In this document: positions 8,672 to 17,766 of the stretch, piece by piece
Layout: every line of letters starts with the position of its first letter
Numbering within the stretch: the stretch's first letter is position 1
Assembly (NCBI RefSeq): GCF_022627575.1
Contig: NZ_JADEYQ010000006.1
Span: forward strand, 62,001-126,000
Reading direction: 5' to 3'
Length of the DNA: 64,000 nucleotides
Source of the DNA: Sphingobacterium rhinopitheci
Lineage (GTDB): Bacteria > Bacteroidota > Bacteroidia > Sphingobacteriales > Sphingobacteriaceae
Notes under the pieces: model-generated
Told to the model about the DNA's origin: nothing
The model's database searches: none
The model's input: only the letters and a program-made list of their open reading frames with translations
Made by a program: the position numbers and the translations under genes

Positions 8672-9796
8672 GTGGTACAAAAAATATTTTCAATTGTAAT
8701 CATCTTAACATTATTATACAATTTTTCTTACGCACAAACAGATAGTATACCAAAAAAAAATTCGCTTATTATTGAGGGCAATTTTGAGTATGGTGGAATC
8801 CTAGCAGCAGGCGAACTAAGAGACAAAACCTTCAATGGTGCCTATTATAGTGGCTTCAACATTAGAGTAGGTTGGAGAATTACAGCTTCATCAGATGTAC
8901 ATTTCAAACTATACAATAACCCTACCTATGGAATAGGTTTATACTCTAGTACTTTTCATACTGATATTGTAGGACGACCTAATGCGATTTATGGTTTTGT
9001 ACAAACACCTTTTGGAAATATAAACAATAAAAAATGGGCTTTCGATTACCGAATTGGCCTTGGATTATCGGGAAACTTTAAACCTTTTAATCAAGCAAAT
9101 AATCCTTTAAATTTAGCATTAGGCACTAAAAATAATGTTTTTATAGATTTTGGCTTACGTAGTCAATATAAAATTAATAATCATTTTAGAGCTGGATTAG
9201 GAATTTCATACCATCATTTTTCGAATGGAGCATTACGACTACCTAATAAGGGCATTAATATCGTTCCTGTATCCGTATCGCTAACTTATCAACCCGATGG
9301 AAAAAAAATAACTAAAGACACAAGTTATACTGAACCCGTATCAAAGAATATGCTTTACCACATCAATGTGGGCGCTGGGTTAAAACAAATCGCTCGTGAA
9401 TCTGACAAACGTTACTTTAAATCAACATTAAGTTTTTATGCTAGTAAGCATATCACTTACAAATGGCGTGTTGGTGGTGGGGTTGATTTATTCTATTCAG
9501 CTTCAGGTAATAACGAAGAAATCGCAGAAGATGAAACAGGGAAACTTGGCGCTAAAATTTCTGGTGGACCTTCCTTATATATTGTGCATGTCTTAAACAA
9601 TAGGCTAGTATTGAATGGTAATGTCGGTTATTATATACACAATCAAGAATTCAATGGGGAGAGTCAAAAAATATTCTTAAGAGCTGGTTTTAGATATTAC
9701 GTGTATAAAAATATCAACGCTGGTGTTTCCATAAAAGCACATCAGGGCAATGCTGATTTTATAGAATGGACATTGGGATACACCTTCAAAAGATAA
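8672..9796 (+). CDS. PagL-like acyloxyacyl hydrolase (lipid A deacylase family), outer membrane
   Basis: 374 residues, GTG start chosen because it opens a good signal peptide (KIFSIVIILTLLYNFSYAQ). The PagL-type motif is YHHFSNG, with His182 and Ser184 at the positions of the catalytic His and Ser, followed by LPNKG. The family removes acyl chains from lipid A at the outer membrane. In characterised PagL the triad Glu lies 14 residues after the His; here that position is Asn196. The protein is about twice the length of classical PagL, with a second barrel-like half ending in TLGYTFKR. So lipid A deacylation is possible but not assured. Confidence 0.72.
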   Translation: MVQKIFSIVIILTLLYNFSYAQTDSIPKKNSLIIEGNFEYGGILAAGELRDKTFNGAYYSGFNIRVGWRITASSDVHFKLYNNPTYGIGLYSSTFHTDIVGRPNAIYGFVQTPFGNINNKKWAFDYRIGLGLSGNFKPFNQANNPLNLALGTKNNVFIDFGLRSQYKINNHFRAGLGISYHHFSNGALRLPNKGINIVPVSVSLTYQPDGKKITKDTSYTEPVSKNMLYHINVGAGLKQIARESDKRYFKSTLSFYASKHITYKWRVGGGVDLFYSASGNNEEIAEDETGKLGAKISGGPSLYIVHVLNNRLVLNGNVGYYIHNQEFNGESQKIFLRAGFRYYVYKNINAGVSIKAHQGNADFIEWTLGYTFKR

Positions 9797-9806
9797 GGTA
9801 TATCCC
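9775..9806. terminator. Hairpin terminator overlapping the stop of the PagL-like gene
   Basis: GGGATA-c-ACCTT (9775-9786) pairs with AAGGT-a-TATCCC (9795-9806), 11 base pairs with one mismatch and an 8-nt loop. It lies between convergent genes and covers the TAA at 9794-9796, so it could serve either direction. Confidence 0.45.
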
Positions 9807-9825
9807 AAACATCATTCTTGTATCA

Positions 9826-10434
9826 TTAGTTGACAGTTTTGTTTGCTATTTTTTTCAACTGTTTACCTAGATCCTTATCAATAGTAATATATCCTGGATA
9901 GAAAATATTTTTATTTCCTACCTTAATCGAAGGCTTAATTTTTAAAGCAAACAAAGCATTACTATTACGTGTAAAAATATCATTAAAGAATTTGTCAAAC
10001 CCTCGTTCTTTAGCAACGTTAAAGATATTCGCATTGAAAGACAAAGGAACAACCATACTCTGCCCTGTACTAAGTCTAATATTTTCATCTACCGACCCTT
10101 CAAAAAGAGTTTTACCTGATAATTCAATAATGTACTTAAACTCATTGATATTAGCTAACGTTTTGGTGGGGTTGGTAATCTGTAAATTCACTCTAGCCTG
10201 AAGTGGTAAATTTTGACTTAACAGAGCAAATGCTATACCCGGTAGTGAGGATAATGATGAAGCATTGCCGGAACTAATACTATTAATATCACGACCTGCC
10301 AATTTCACTTGATCTACTGACTCCACATTATAATTAAATTGTCCAAGTGCATTCAGCTGCGCTTTATAATTAGTCGCACATCCAGACATAAAAATCATTC
10401 CAAAGGCAACAATTGCCATACCTAATTTTCTCAT
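9826..10434 (-). CDS. LEA type 2-like lipoprotein
   Basis: 202 residues. The signal peptide ends in a lipobox (FMSGC), predicting a lipid-anchored envelope protein. The middle (VNLQITNPTKTLANINEFKYIIELSGKTLFEG, then a polar-to-LSFNANIFNV strand) has the beta-sandwich pattern of LEA14/water-stress type domains: 'NP' turn, then a paired strand and a 'G' before the next strand. The biochemical role is unknown; such domains are usually linked to stress tolerance or envelope complexes. It starts 6 nt after the next lipoprotein gene stops, so the two are probably cotranscribed. Confidence 0.6.
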   Translation of the reverse strand: MRKLGMAIVAFGMIFMSGCATNYKAQLNALGQFNYNVESVDQVKLAGRDINSISSGNASSLSSLPGIAFALLSQNLPLQARVNLQITNPTKTLANINEFKYIIELSGKTLFEGSVDENIRLSTGQSMVVPLSFNANIFNVAKERGFDKFFNDIFTRNSNALFALKIKPSIKVGNKNIFYPGYITIDKDLGKQLKKIANKTVN

Positions 10435-10440
10435 ATTATT

Positions 10441-11187
10441 TTATTTCTTTCCAAAATTATAACTTATTCCCAAAGTAAATACTGAATTTCCTGCTTTTAA
10501 ATATTCATTTTTTATAAAACCAACATTGAAACCTGTAGTATACTGTACTTGTAATCCCTTAATTAACTGCAATCTTGTAAAGAAAATAGGCTCAATAAAA
10601 TAGTTTTCCTCCTTATCTTTTTTCTCCCCATTAATAGAAAAATCTGTCATCCCAATTCTACTAATGCGAATAGCAGTACCATAATTTAGTGTTCTTTTTT
10701 CACCAAATAGATTTATTTTTTTCTTTTTGGTAGAGGAATAATTCACCTGTACGAATACCTTATTAAAATCCATTACTTTGGCTTCTACCGCTTGAAAACC
10801 TACTACTGTCGCTCGTTGGTCAATATCCCTTGAATTTCCAATACCATAACCGCCATATATTTCTAAAATCTGAAGTTTACTTTTCCCCATTTTAGTATAA
10901 TACCCCAAAGCACCTTCGGCTAAATGCTGTTTAAAATGATTATTAGAGTTTAATCCCTTATTTACGGACGATCCATTAGCTATTATAGCCAAATGATCCG
11001 TTATAGCTACACCAGCATTAGCAGAAAAATTACCTTTGGTATTTATATGCGCAGCAACATATCCTTCTCCTTTATCACTAAACATCGGAGTAGCAGGCAC
11101 ATTGGGCATAAAAATAGAAGAACAACTACTCAACAAAAAAACAACAGCTATAAAACTTAAAAAGTTATAAAACACTCTCAACTTCAT
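10441..11187 (-). CDS. Predicted outer-membrane beta-barrel lipoprotein of unknown function
   Basis: 248 residues with lipobox FLLSSC. After a Pro-rich linker (MPNVPATPMF) the sequence alternates polar and hydrophobic residues through about eight strands (for example AAHINTKGNFSANAGVAI and LQVQYTTGFNVGFI) and ends in TLGISYNFGKK, as expected for a small membrane beta-barrel. I do not recognise a named family. It is the first gene of a two-gene unit with the LEA-like lipoprotein; a strong terminator at 11222-11249 separates it from the OmpA gene upstream. Confidence 0.6.
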   Translation of the reverse strand: MKLRVFYNFLSFIAVVFLLSSCSSIFMPNVPATPMFSDKGEGYVAAHINTKGNFSANAGVAITDHLAIIANGSSVNKGLNSNNHFKQHLAEGALGYYTKMGKSKLQILEIYGGYGIGNSRDIDQRATVVGFQAVEAKVMDFNKVFVQVNYSSTKKKKINLFGEKRTLNYGTAIRISRIGMTDFSINGEKKDKEENYFIEPIFFTRLQLIKGLQVQYTTGFNVGFIKNEYLKAGNSVFTLGISYNFGKK

Positions 11188-11221
11188 ATATCAATTCGGA
11201 ACGTATATTCATTTCATTAAA

Positions 11222-11249
11222 AAAGTCCTTGTATAGACACAAGGACTTT
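11222..11249 (-). terminator. Rho-independent terminator downstream of the OmpA-type gene
   Basis: Perfect 11-bp stem AAAGTCCTTGT (11222-11232) / ACAAGGACTTT (11239-11249) with a 6-nt loop. On the minus strand the stem runs into six T, giving a standard terminator 19 nt after the OmpA-type gene stop. Confidence 0.85.
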
Positions 11250-11267
11250 CAAATATGCTAAAAAACA

Positions 11268-12137
11268 CTAATTAATAGAATTATCTTCTGGAGCTTTATC
11301 TATTAAATCCATAAATTGATCTAACTTAGGAGTTATAATAATCTGTGTTCTTCTATTTCTCGCTTTTCCAGATAATGTGGTATTATCAGCAATAGGATTA
11401 AACTCTCCTCTACCGCCTGCAGTAAGTCGATTAGGGTTTACACCGTAATTTTTCACCAAAGCCTGTACAACTGAAGAAGCACGCAAAGCGCTTAAGTCCC
11501 AATTGTCACGGATATTAGGTTTCGAAATAGGATCAGTATCTGTATTACCTTCGATTAATACATCATAATCTTTATAATCCTGAATAATCTTAGCTATTTT
11601 GCTTAATGTTTCATCTGCCTTAGGAGAAATCTCATAGCTTCCTGACTTGTATAACATATTATCAGAAAGAGAGATATAAACAACACCTTTAAGCACTTGT
11701 ACATCTACATCTTTTAATTCTTCACGAGATAATGAGCGCGTTAAATTATTTGTTAACACCATATTCAATGAATCCGATTTATTCTTCGTATTCACTAAAT
11801 GCTGGATGTATTTATTGGAAGCATTGATCTCATCTACCAATTTAGATATATTTACATTCCCTTGTGAATTTTGAGAAATACTCTTATCTAAAGAAGTTTG
11901 TAACTTCATGTAAGCTTCCTTCAGAGCTGTATTATTTTTGCGTTCATAAGCCAATTGATCTTCTAGACTTTTTACTTGAGCGCGGCTTTCCGCCAAATTA
12001 GTTTGTCCTACTTGGTATAAGGCTGCTAAATCTTTATGCTGTGTCTCCAAAGCAAGATATTTCTTATTGCTTACACAACTACTCATCACTATTCCGCCAA
12101 GTAAAATAGTAATTGGCAATATTTTCTTTATTGGCAT
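11268..12137 (-). CDS. OmpA family peptidoglycan-binding lipoprotein
   Basis: 289 residues. Lipobox MSSC puts the lipidated Cys at 21. Residues about 30-130 are Gln/Glu/Lys-rich and likely coiled coil. The C-terminal OmpA domain (about 165-280) has the peptidoglycan-binding signature: VLIEGNTDTDP, then NWDLSALRASSVVQAL, NRLTAGGRGEFNP and RNRRTQIII. The protein likely tethers the outer membrane to the cell wall; the layout (lipoprotein, coil, OmpA) also resembles MotB-like C-terminal halves. It is flanked by terminators on both sides, so it is transcribed alone. A weak -7-like box CATATTTG is on the minus strand at 12180-12173. Confidence 0.88.
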   Translation of the reverse strand: MPIKKILPITILLGGIVMSSCVSNKKYLALETQHKDLAALYQVGQTNLAESRAQVKSLEDQLAYERKNNTALKEAYMKLQTSLDKSISQNSQGNVNISKLVDEINASNKYIQHLVNTKNKSDSLNMVLTNNLTRSLSREELKDVDVQVLKGVVYISLSDNMLYKSGSYEISPKADETLSKIAKIIQDYKDYDVLIEGNTDTDPISKPNIRDNWDLSALRASSVVQALVKNYGVNPNRLTAGGRGEFNPIADNTTLSGKARNRRTQIIITPKLDQFMDLIDKAPEDNSIN

Positions 12138-12222
12138 AATACGTATTTTAGTTTATTACTTAATAAATATAACAAATATGAGGCTAAAATTATAAAAACA
12201 CACGTTAAATAATGCTAAATAA

Positions 12223-12255
12223 AAAAGCTTTCAACCGGGGAGATTGAAAGCTTTT
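12223..12255 (-). terminator. Rho-independent terminator after cstA
   Basis: Perfect 12-bp stem AAAAGCTTTCAA (12223-12234) / TTGAAAGCTTTT (12244-12255), 9-nt loop, with a T run on the minus strand. It lies 112 nt downstream of the cstA stop and upstream of the OmpA gene promoter region. Confidence 0.8.
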
Positions 12256-12367
12256 AACTAACCAATTATTAACCTAAATTATGAATACTAGGTTATAAAC
12301 AAGGTTTATGCCAAAATAAAAACGTAGCGCTATAGTTAACAGTTTTTAACTATAATTTACCATAGCA

Positions 12368-14209
12368 TTAACGTTCTACTATCTCTTTAACCTCTTCACC
12401 ATAACCATCAAGTACTAAAGTCTTCTTTTTCATCAGTTCATTCCATTTTTTAAATGCACCAATAAAAACAATAAGCATAAGTATCATAGCCAAAATAGCT
12501 AATGCTGCCAATAAATATTCCTTATTTGGCAAATACATATTGACAACTTGCTCATATCCCGCCCAAAACGTAATAATAGCCATAAATACGCCAGGAATTG
12601 CAGCACATAATGCTAGTTTGCCCCTATTCATACGAATGAGCATCGTAGTACATACAATAAGACCACATGCTGCCAACAATTGATTACTAATACCAAATAA
12701 TGGCCATATACTGCTTACATTTCCTGTATACACTAAATATCCCCAAGAAAAAGTAAACAATAAACTACTGATAATAACCCCAGGTAACCAATTCTTATTT
12801 TTAAACGGTGGGATAACTTGTCCTAACATCTCTTGCAAGAAAAAACGACCTACACGCGTGCCTGCATCAATAGCTGTCAAGATAAAAACTGCTTCAAACA
12901 TTATAGCAAAATTATACCAATATGCCATTACGTCATCCATATATGGAATACTGTCAAAAATATGCGCCATACCTACAGCTAAAGATACTGCTCCACCTGT
13001 GCGGCCATAAAGATCAACGCCAATTCTATCAATAAAATGTTGTAAATCTACCGTATGCAAATCCGGATGGGCAGCCATAAAACTATCATATGTTGCCTTA
13101 GGCGTATTGATAGCAAAGTAATCCCCAGGCATCAATGTACAGGCCGCAATCAATGCCATAAGAGCGACAAATCCCTCTACTAACATCGCTCCATATCCTA
13201 CGAATAATATTTCCTTTTCATTGGACAACATCTTAGGTGTAGTTCCTGTTGCGATCACCGCATGAAAACCCGATATCGCTCCACAAGCAATAACAATAAA
13301 TATAAAAGGAAGAACTGGACCTCCAATAATAGGCCCTCCACCATAAATAAATTCAGTGATAGCCGGCATTTGTATGGTTGGCGCTACAAATACTATCCCA
13401 ACAGCTAACATTAAAATAGTTCCAATTTTGAGATAAGTAGATAAATAATCACGCGGCACCAACAATAACCATATAGGAAGCACAGATGCAAAAAAACCAT
13501 AAGCTGCAATAGCTATAGATATCGTATTTACATCCCAATGAAAGAGATTACTAATCACCTCTATTTGCATCAGGTTATGCCCGCCTATGATAGCTGCAAT
13601 AAGTAATACACCACCCAAAATACTAGCAAAAGCAATACTATTCTTACGATAGCGCATGATCAGCCCCATCAATATTGCGATTGGCATTGTCGCAATTACC
13701 GTAAATAATGACCATGAAGCTTCGTGCATAGCGCTGATACAGGCTAAAGACAATCCGGCCAAGGTCAATATCAATATAAATAGAACTGCTATCCCTGCAA
13801 TTGTACCTGTGGTAGGCCCAATTTCCTTAGCGGCAATACTTGCTAAAGATTCCCCTTTGTGACGCACAGAGGCAAATAGTACTACCATATCATGAACACC
13901 ACCGCCTAAAACACATCCAATTAATATCCACAATGTCCCTGGAAGGTAACCAAATTGCGCTGCCAATACAGGTCCAACTAAAGGGCCTGCCGCTGCGATT
14001 GCTGCAAAGTGATGTCCAAATAAAACGTTCTTATTGGTGGATACATAATCATGTCCATCGGCAAATTCGACAGCAGGAGTTGTTATATTATTATTCAATC
14101 TCAATACCTTATTGGCTATAAAAAGACCATAAAAGCGATAAGCTATAGCAAAAAGTAATAAGGAGGTAAAGACAAGAGTCAAAGCATTAATGCCATTGAA
14201 AATTTCCAT
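12368..14209 (-). CDS. cstA: Carbon starvation protein CstA, peptide/pyruvate transporter family
   Basis: 613 residues with about 16 hydrophobic segments. The CstA core is clear: the DGHDYVSTNKNVLFGHHFAAI region with the conserved GPLVGPVLAAQFGYLPG that follows, and the GGGVHDMVVLF segment. The conserved motif SGFHAVIATGTTPK lies in the middle. CstA and its paralogue BtsT import peptides or pyruvate during carbon limitation. The gene is monocistronic, with a terminator downstream and about 200 nt of divergent promoter space shared with the M23 peptidase gene upstream. No two-component partner is adjacent. Confidence 0.92.
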   Translation of the reverse strand: MEIFNGINALTLVFTSLLLFAIAYRFYGLFIANKVLRLNNNITTPAVEFADGHDYVSTNKNVLFGHHFAAIAAAGPLVGPVLAAQFGYLPGTLWILIGCVLGGGVHDMVVLFASVRHKGESLASIAAKEIGPTTGTIAGIAVLFILILTLAGLSLACISAMHEASWSLFTVIATMPIAILMGLIMRYRKNSIAFASILGGVLLIAAIIGGHNLMQIEVISNLFHWDVNTISIAIAAYGFFASVLPIWLLLVPRDYLSTYLKIGTILMLAVGIVFVAPTIQMPAITEFIYGGGPIIGGPVLPFIFIVIACGAISGFHAVIATGTTPKMLSNEKEILFVGYGAMLVEGFVALMALIAACTLMPGDYFAINTPKATYDSFMAAHPDLHTVDLQHFIDRIGVDLYGRTGGAVSLAVGMAHIFDSIPYMDDVMAYWYNFAIMFEAVFILTAIDAGTRVGRFFLQEMLGQVIPPFKNKNWLPGVIISSLLFTFSWGYLVYTGNVSSIWPLFGISNQLLAACGLIVCTTMLIRMNRGKLALCAAIPGVFMAIITFWAGYEQVVNMYLPNKEYLLAALAILAMILMLIVFIGAFKKWNELMKKKTLVLDGYGEEVKEIVER

Positions 14210-14411
14210 TATAGATAATTTAGGTTTAGAAAAAATAAGAATACGAAAATAAAACTATACTCTAAATAAAACAACTATCATTAATTAGATTTAAACTCCA
14301 AATCCAATTAGTTACAAAACGTATAAGCAACTTGCATTTTAACTAAAATGAATGCATTATTTCTTTTAAAGATACAAAATTTAATTATATTTATAATTAA
14401 ATAGAAAATCA

Positions 14412-15227
14412 TTGCAAAAGAAAACTACAATACTATTAATAAACAAGAAAGGAAAAGAGAATAAAATAATCCAAATCCCGAGTGGAATAATACTGCATTG
14501 GAGAAAATACCTCTTACTTATTAATTGTCTAATTATTTTACTATTGGCCATCATAGGAATTTATATTTATCAAAAAACTAGTGAACACTATATAGATAAA
14601 TTAGCAAGAGCTAATATAATAAAGAACCAAATTGACCTTGTAAAGGTTAAACAATCTTTAAATTCCATCGATGAAAATATACACAAAATAAATAAATCCC
14701 TAAATGCTAGAGGATTGGAATCCATAACTATCGAAAATGCAGGTGGAATAGGTGATAATATTGAAATAACAGACATAAATAATATCGCTGAATTTTATGC
14801 TAATAAAATAAAGGAAATTAAAAATACTTTGATAGTGACACCACTAGGTAAACCTACTCATGGCAATATTAGTTCTCTATTTGGAAATCGCATGAATCCA
14901 TTTGGAGGGTTAAGGTCTGAAAAACACGTAGGTATAGACTTTAAAGGCAAAATTGGAGATCCGGTAAAATCTACAGCCAAAGGGATAGTAATATTTACTG
15001 GAGTAAAAGGTAGTTATGGAAAATGTATAATAATCAAACATAACAATTATCTTCAGACCTTATATGCTCATTTGTCAAATAGTAAAGTTAAAGTAAACCA
15101 AAAAATTAAAGCCGGTGAGATTATAGGGACAGTAGGCAATTCAGGAAGAAGCACAGGTCCACATCTTCATTATGAAGTGATACATAACGACAAAAAAATA
15201 GATCCTAAATTATTTCTTAAATTATAA
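14412..15227 (+). CDS. M23 family peptidoglycan endopeptidase, membrane-anchored
   Basis: 271 residues from a TTG start; no in-frame ATG precedes the membrane segment, and the N-terminal TTILLINKKGKE is typical of this Bacteroidota subfamily. One transmembrane helix (LLLINCLIILLLAIIGIYIY, about 32-55) is followed by a coiled stalk and a LytM domain. The zinc ligands are in HVGIDFKG (about 175) and HLHYEV (about 251), both intact. It should cut peptide cross-links in the periplasm. Its stop is 3 nt before the bactofilin start; M23-bactofilin pairs act in cell shape in other bacteria. Confidence 0.87.
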   Translation: MQKKTTILLINKKGKENKIIQIPSGIILHWRKYLLLINCLIILLLAIIGIYIYQKTSEHYIDKLARANIIKNQIDLVKVKQSLNSIDENIHKINKSLNARGLESITIENAGGIGDNIEITDINNIAEFYANKIKEIKNTLIVTPLGKPTHGNISSLFGNRMNPFGGLRSEKHVGIDFKGKIGDPVKSTAKGIVIFTGVKGSYGKCIIIKHNNYLQTLYAHLSNSKVKVNQKIKAGEIIGTVGNSGRSTGPHLHYEVIHNDKKIDPKLFLKL

Positions 15228-15230
15228 TTT

Positions 15231-15641
15231 ATGTTTAATAAGCGTAAAAAACAATCATCAGATATTTCGCAGTTAGATAACGCGCCTATTTCAACAGTCA
15301 TAGGAGCTGACATCATTTTTAAAGGAGATATCTCAGGTGGACATACAATTAAGATTGATGGCCAAGTAATGGGCAATATACATATTGAAAATGGTATTAT
15401 CCTAGGCGAAAAGGCCTTAATAACGGGAAATATAAAAAGCAATAATATTATTATATATGGCACTTTAATAGGTAATGTAGAAAGCAAAGAATTAATCCTT
15501 AAAAATGGTGCTACTGTTACGGGTGATATAGATACGCAAGGAATCGAAATAGAAATGGGCGGTAAATATAATGGTCAATTGAATATGAAGGCCATCATTA
15601 CTTCAACAGAAAAGAAGGGAAAAGATACTTTATCGGCATAA
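15231..15641 (+). CDS. Bactofilin (polymer-forming cytoskeletal protein)
   Basis: 136 residues. The DUF583/bactofilin right-handed beta-helix is shown by short repeats with hydrophobic and Gly positions: ISTVIGADIIFKGDISGG, IKIDGQVMGNIHI, GNIKSNNIIIYGTLIGNV and GATVTGDIDTQGIEI. Flanking tails are short and polar (N-terminal KRKKQSS, C-terminal EKKGKD), as in bactofilins that self-assemble into non-polar filaments. It starts 3 nt after the M23 peptidase stop, so both are made together; the filament probably positions the peptidase through its short cytoplasmic tail. Confidence 0.9.
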   Translation: MFNKRKKQSSDISQLDNAPISTVIGADIIFKGDISGGHTIKIDGQVMGNIHIENGIILGEKALITGNIKSNNIIIYGTLIGNVESKELILKNGATVTGDIDTQGIEIEMGGKYNGQLNMKAIITSTEKKGKDTLSA

Positions 15642-15670
15642 AGCATTTCATTAATTACCTATACTAATCC

Positions 15671-15706
15671 TGTAGCAGCTAATGTACTCACCTATTAGCT
15701 ACTACA
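15671..15706. terminator. Hairpin between convergent bactofilin and FemAB genes
   Basis: TGTAG-c-AGCTAAT (15671-15683) pairs with ATTAGCT-a-CTACA (15694-15706): 12 pairs with one mismatch and a 10-nt loop, located between two convergent stops. No strong T run, so efficiency is uncertain. Confidence 0.45.
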
Positions 15707-15719
15707 AGAAATAAATAGG

Positions 15720-16844
15720 TTAACTCAAATGATAACTTTGATTCTTAAATTCTACTGATTTATAATACTGATATTTATCATTCAACAAAGGATAATCCCA
15801 ACAGCCCATACGGTGAAGCATCTCTCCCCCAAAACCGGACTTGAAGCGGTATAATCCATATAAAGGGTGTGATGGGTCGGGGTTGGGCGATATACCAAAA
15901 AAATCATATTCTGTACAACCTTTGAGCTTACACCATTCCATTGCTTTCCACTGTAATGCATAGGTAGCCATATAATTTCTATTTTCTGAAGATGAAGCGC
16001 CATACAAATAAGTACCTCTTTTATTGGCGACAATCAAAAACATAGCTGCAAGCGGTTTATCATCAACTTCGGCGATTAAAAGATATACATCAGCTGGTGA
16101 ATTGGTGTCATTTGCACGGGCAGAAATAACAACACGAAAATAATCTATACTGTGCAAGAAAAAATTATTCCTTTGTGCCGTTTGGCGATATAACTCATAC
16201 CAAACAGCCAAACTTTCCATCCCTAGCATTTTAATATTAACCCCCTTACGCTGAGCCAAATTGATATTATACCTCGTTTTGGGTTTCATATTAGCCAACA
16301 GCTCATCGGAACATTTATTCAAGTCCATAAAAATAGTATTGGAAGGAAGAATATCCGTATTCGCTTTGCGCAGGTTCCAATGATTTGTATTAAAGTTGAC
16401 ACGCATCTCCTGTATTCTTTTTTCGGGCATACCAATCCAATTGCCATGCACATCGTAGCAATGGTCTTCATTTGCCCATTGTGACTCCCATGATAAGTCA
16501 TAACGAATCATGATACAATTGTGGGGCAAAAATGTCCTTAATCCTTCGGAAAGTTGTTCTAGAAAAAAGCCTTGATTTTCGGCAGAAGGTTCAATTTCGG
16601 GGCCATATGGAACATATGCTATACAATGATCCTTGTCTAATTTTTGTATTACAATTAGCAAATCACCTATAATATAAGTATCATCATGATTATCGCTAAA
16701 TAAATTAGCCTTTTTGGACTTGAAATCGTAAGCTTTGGTTTCTACCCCCTGTAATGTTTTTACATTGGACCAAAATGCAGTTTGTTGAATAATAGAAGTT
16801 CGGTAAATCTCTTTGATTTCCTTTTGTTGAATATCACCAATCAT
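15720..16844 (-). CDS. FemAB/FemX-type aminoacyltransferase (peptidoglycan bridge family)
   Basis: 374 residues. The double-GNAT FemAB pattern is visible: NTNHWNLRKAN leading into MKPKTRYNINLAQRKGV, then WYELYRQTAQRNNFFLHSIDYFRV, and the second-half motif NYMATYALQWKAMEWCKLKGCTEYDFFGI with the GLYRFKSGFGGE end. Family members add amino acids from aminoacyl-tRNA to lipid II or build peptide-like bonds elsewhere. Bacteroidota normally have direct cross-links, so the true substrate may differ. No signal peptide; a cytoplasmic location fits. It is convergent with the bactofilin gene. Confidence 0.8.
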   Translation of the reverse strand: MIGDIQQKEIKEIYRTSIIQQTAFWSNVKTLQGVETKAYDFKSKKANLFSDNHDDTYIIGDLLIVIQKLDKDHCIAYVPYGPEIEPSAENQGFFLEQLSEGLRTFLPHNCIMIRYDLSWESQWANEDHCYDVHGNWIGMPEKRIQEMRVNFNTNHWNLRKANTDILPSNTIFMDLNKCSDELLANMKPKTRYNINLAQRKGVNIKMLGMESLAVWYELYRQTAQRNNFFLHSIDYFRVVISARANDTNSPADVYLLIAEVDDKPLAAMFLIVANKRGTYLYGASSSENRNYMATYALQWKAMEWCKLKGCTEYDFFGISPNPDPSHPLYGLYRFKSGFGGEMLHRMGCWDYPLLNDKYQYYKSVEFKNQSYHLS

Positions 16845-16997
16845 GACAGTTTTGATAAAAAATCATTTATATAAATAAAATTAATAATGCATAAAATGTC
16901 CCCAACAATTGGGCACAAAATCTGCAAATTTACTTAAATAAAATGAGCTACAAACTAGCATATGTCATATCCTTGTTAAAAGAAATTCAACACAAAA

Positions 16998-17765
16998 TTA
17001 TAGGCTTTGTTTCTCTATCAAATATTTCCAATAGCGCTTTGGGACATGCTGAATATGCAATTTTGTATTTTTTCGTGCTTCAATATTAGTACTCTTAAAA
17101 TATTGCTTCCACAAGCGCTGATATTTTAACTCTGAATCATCTAGCTCAATCGTCTCTAGAGCTATTGATAAATTTACCTGTGTATGCTCAAAAAGTTGAA
17201 TTTCAAAAACCTTCGTTTTATCGTACATAAACCCATAATTACGGCGTACATCATAAATCATCCAGCGTTGATCAGCATACCTATTTTTAAAAAATGCTAT
17301 TATTAATGGTAAAACATTAAAATCAGGGTCTACCATGGAGAAATATAATCCATCATTACTTTTTTGAAACCGCACAAAAGCTTTCATTCTATGCTGCTCA
17401 CGGCCTACCTTCTTTAAAGTCTGACTCAGCGTCATTACATCATTGTCGCCATAATCATGCAGTAAATTGAAGGAAGTAGAAAATCCTCGAACCATCAGAT
17501 TAAATATCGCTTGATACGCCTGTGCATCTTCGGATAAATAAGCGCTATAAAAAGAACGGATTTCACTTTTTTTCAAGTGCTTGGATAATCCCTTCCATAT
17601 TCGCTCTGCTTTGGTTTGATTCGTGATAATAGTTCTTGTTTGCGAAAACATATCTGCGCTATAGGATTGCTCTTCACAGATACGAACAGATACATCTTTA
17701 AACTCAAATGCCTCAAATACACAGGTTAGCAAACCCTGAAAAGAACCATCAAAAAGGTAATTCAT
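16998..17765 (-). CDS. TIGR03915-type putative DNA repair/metabolism protein
   Basis: 255 residues. The opening MNYLFDGSFQGLLTCVFEAF and the later RFQKSNDGLYFSMVDPDFNVLPLI, FKNRYADQRWMIYDVRRNYG pattern are those of the TIGR03915 family, which always travels with a radical SAM protein and is linked to DNA metabolism by gene context. In many bacteria this domain is fused to a uracil-DNA-glycosylase domain; here it is stand-alone and ends after VPKRYWKYLIEKQSL. It starts 1 nt after the stop of the radical SAM gene, so coupling is near certain. Molecular activity is not known. Confidence 0.82.
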   Translation of the reverse strand: MNYLFDGSFQGLLTCVFEAFEFKDVSVRICEEQSYSADMFSQTRTIITNQTKAERIWKGLSKHLKKSEIRSFYSAYLSEDAQAYQAIFNLMVRGFSTSFNLLHDYGDNDVMTLSQTLKKVGREQHRMKAFVRFQKSNDGLYFSMVDPDFNVLPLIIAFFKNRYADQRWMIYDVRRNYGFMYDKTKVFEIQLFEHTQVNLSIALETIELDDSELKYQRLWKQYFKSTNIEARKNTKLHIQHVPKRYWKYLIEKQSL

Positions 17766-17766
17766 T

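Noticed and set aside
9826-12137. Possible gliding-motility (gld) cluster because of lipoproteins and an OmpA protein
   Set aside because: None of the three proteins carries Gld-specific features. A terminator also splits the group.
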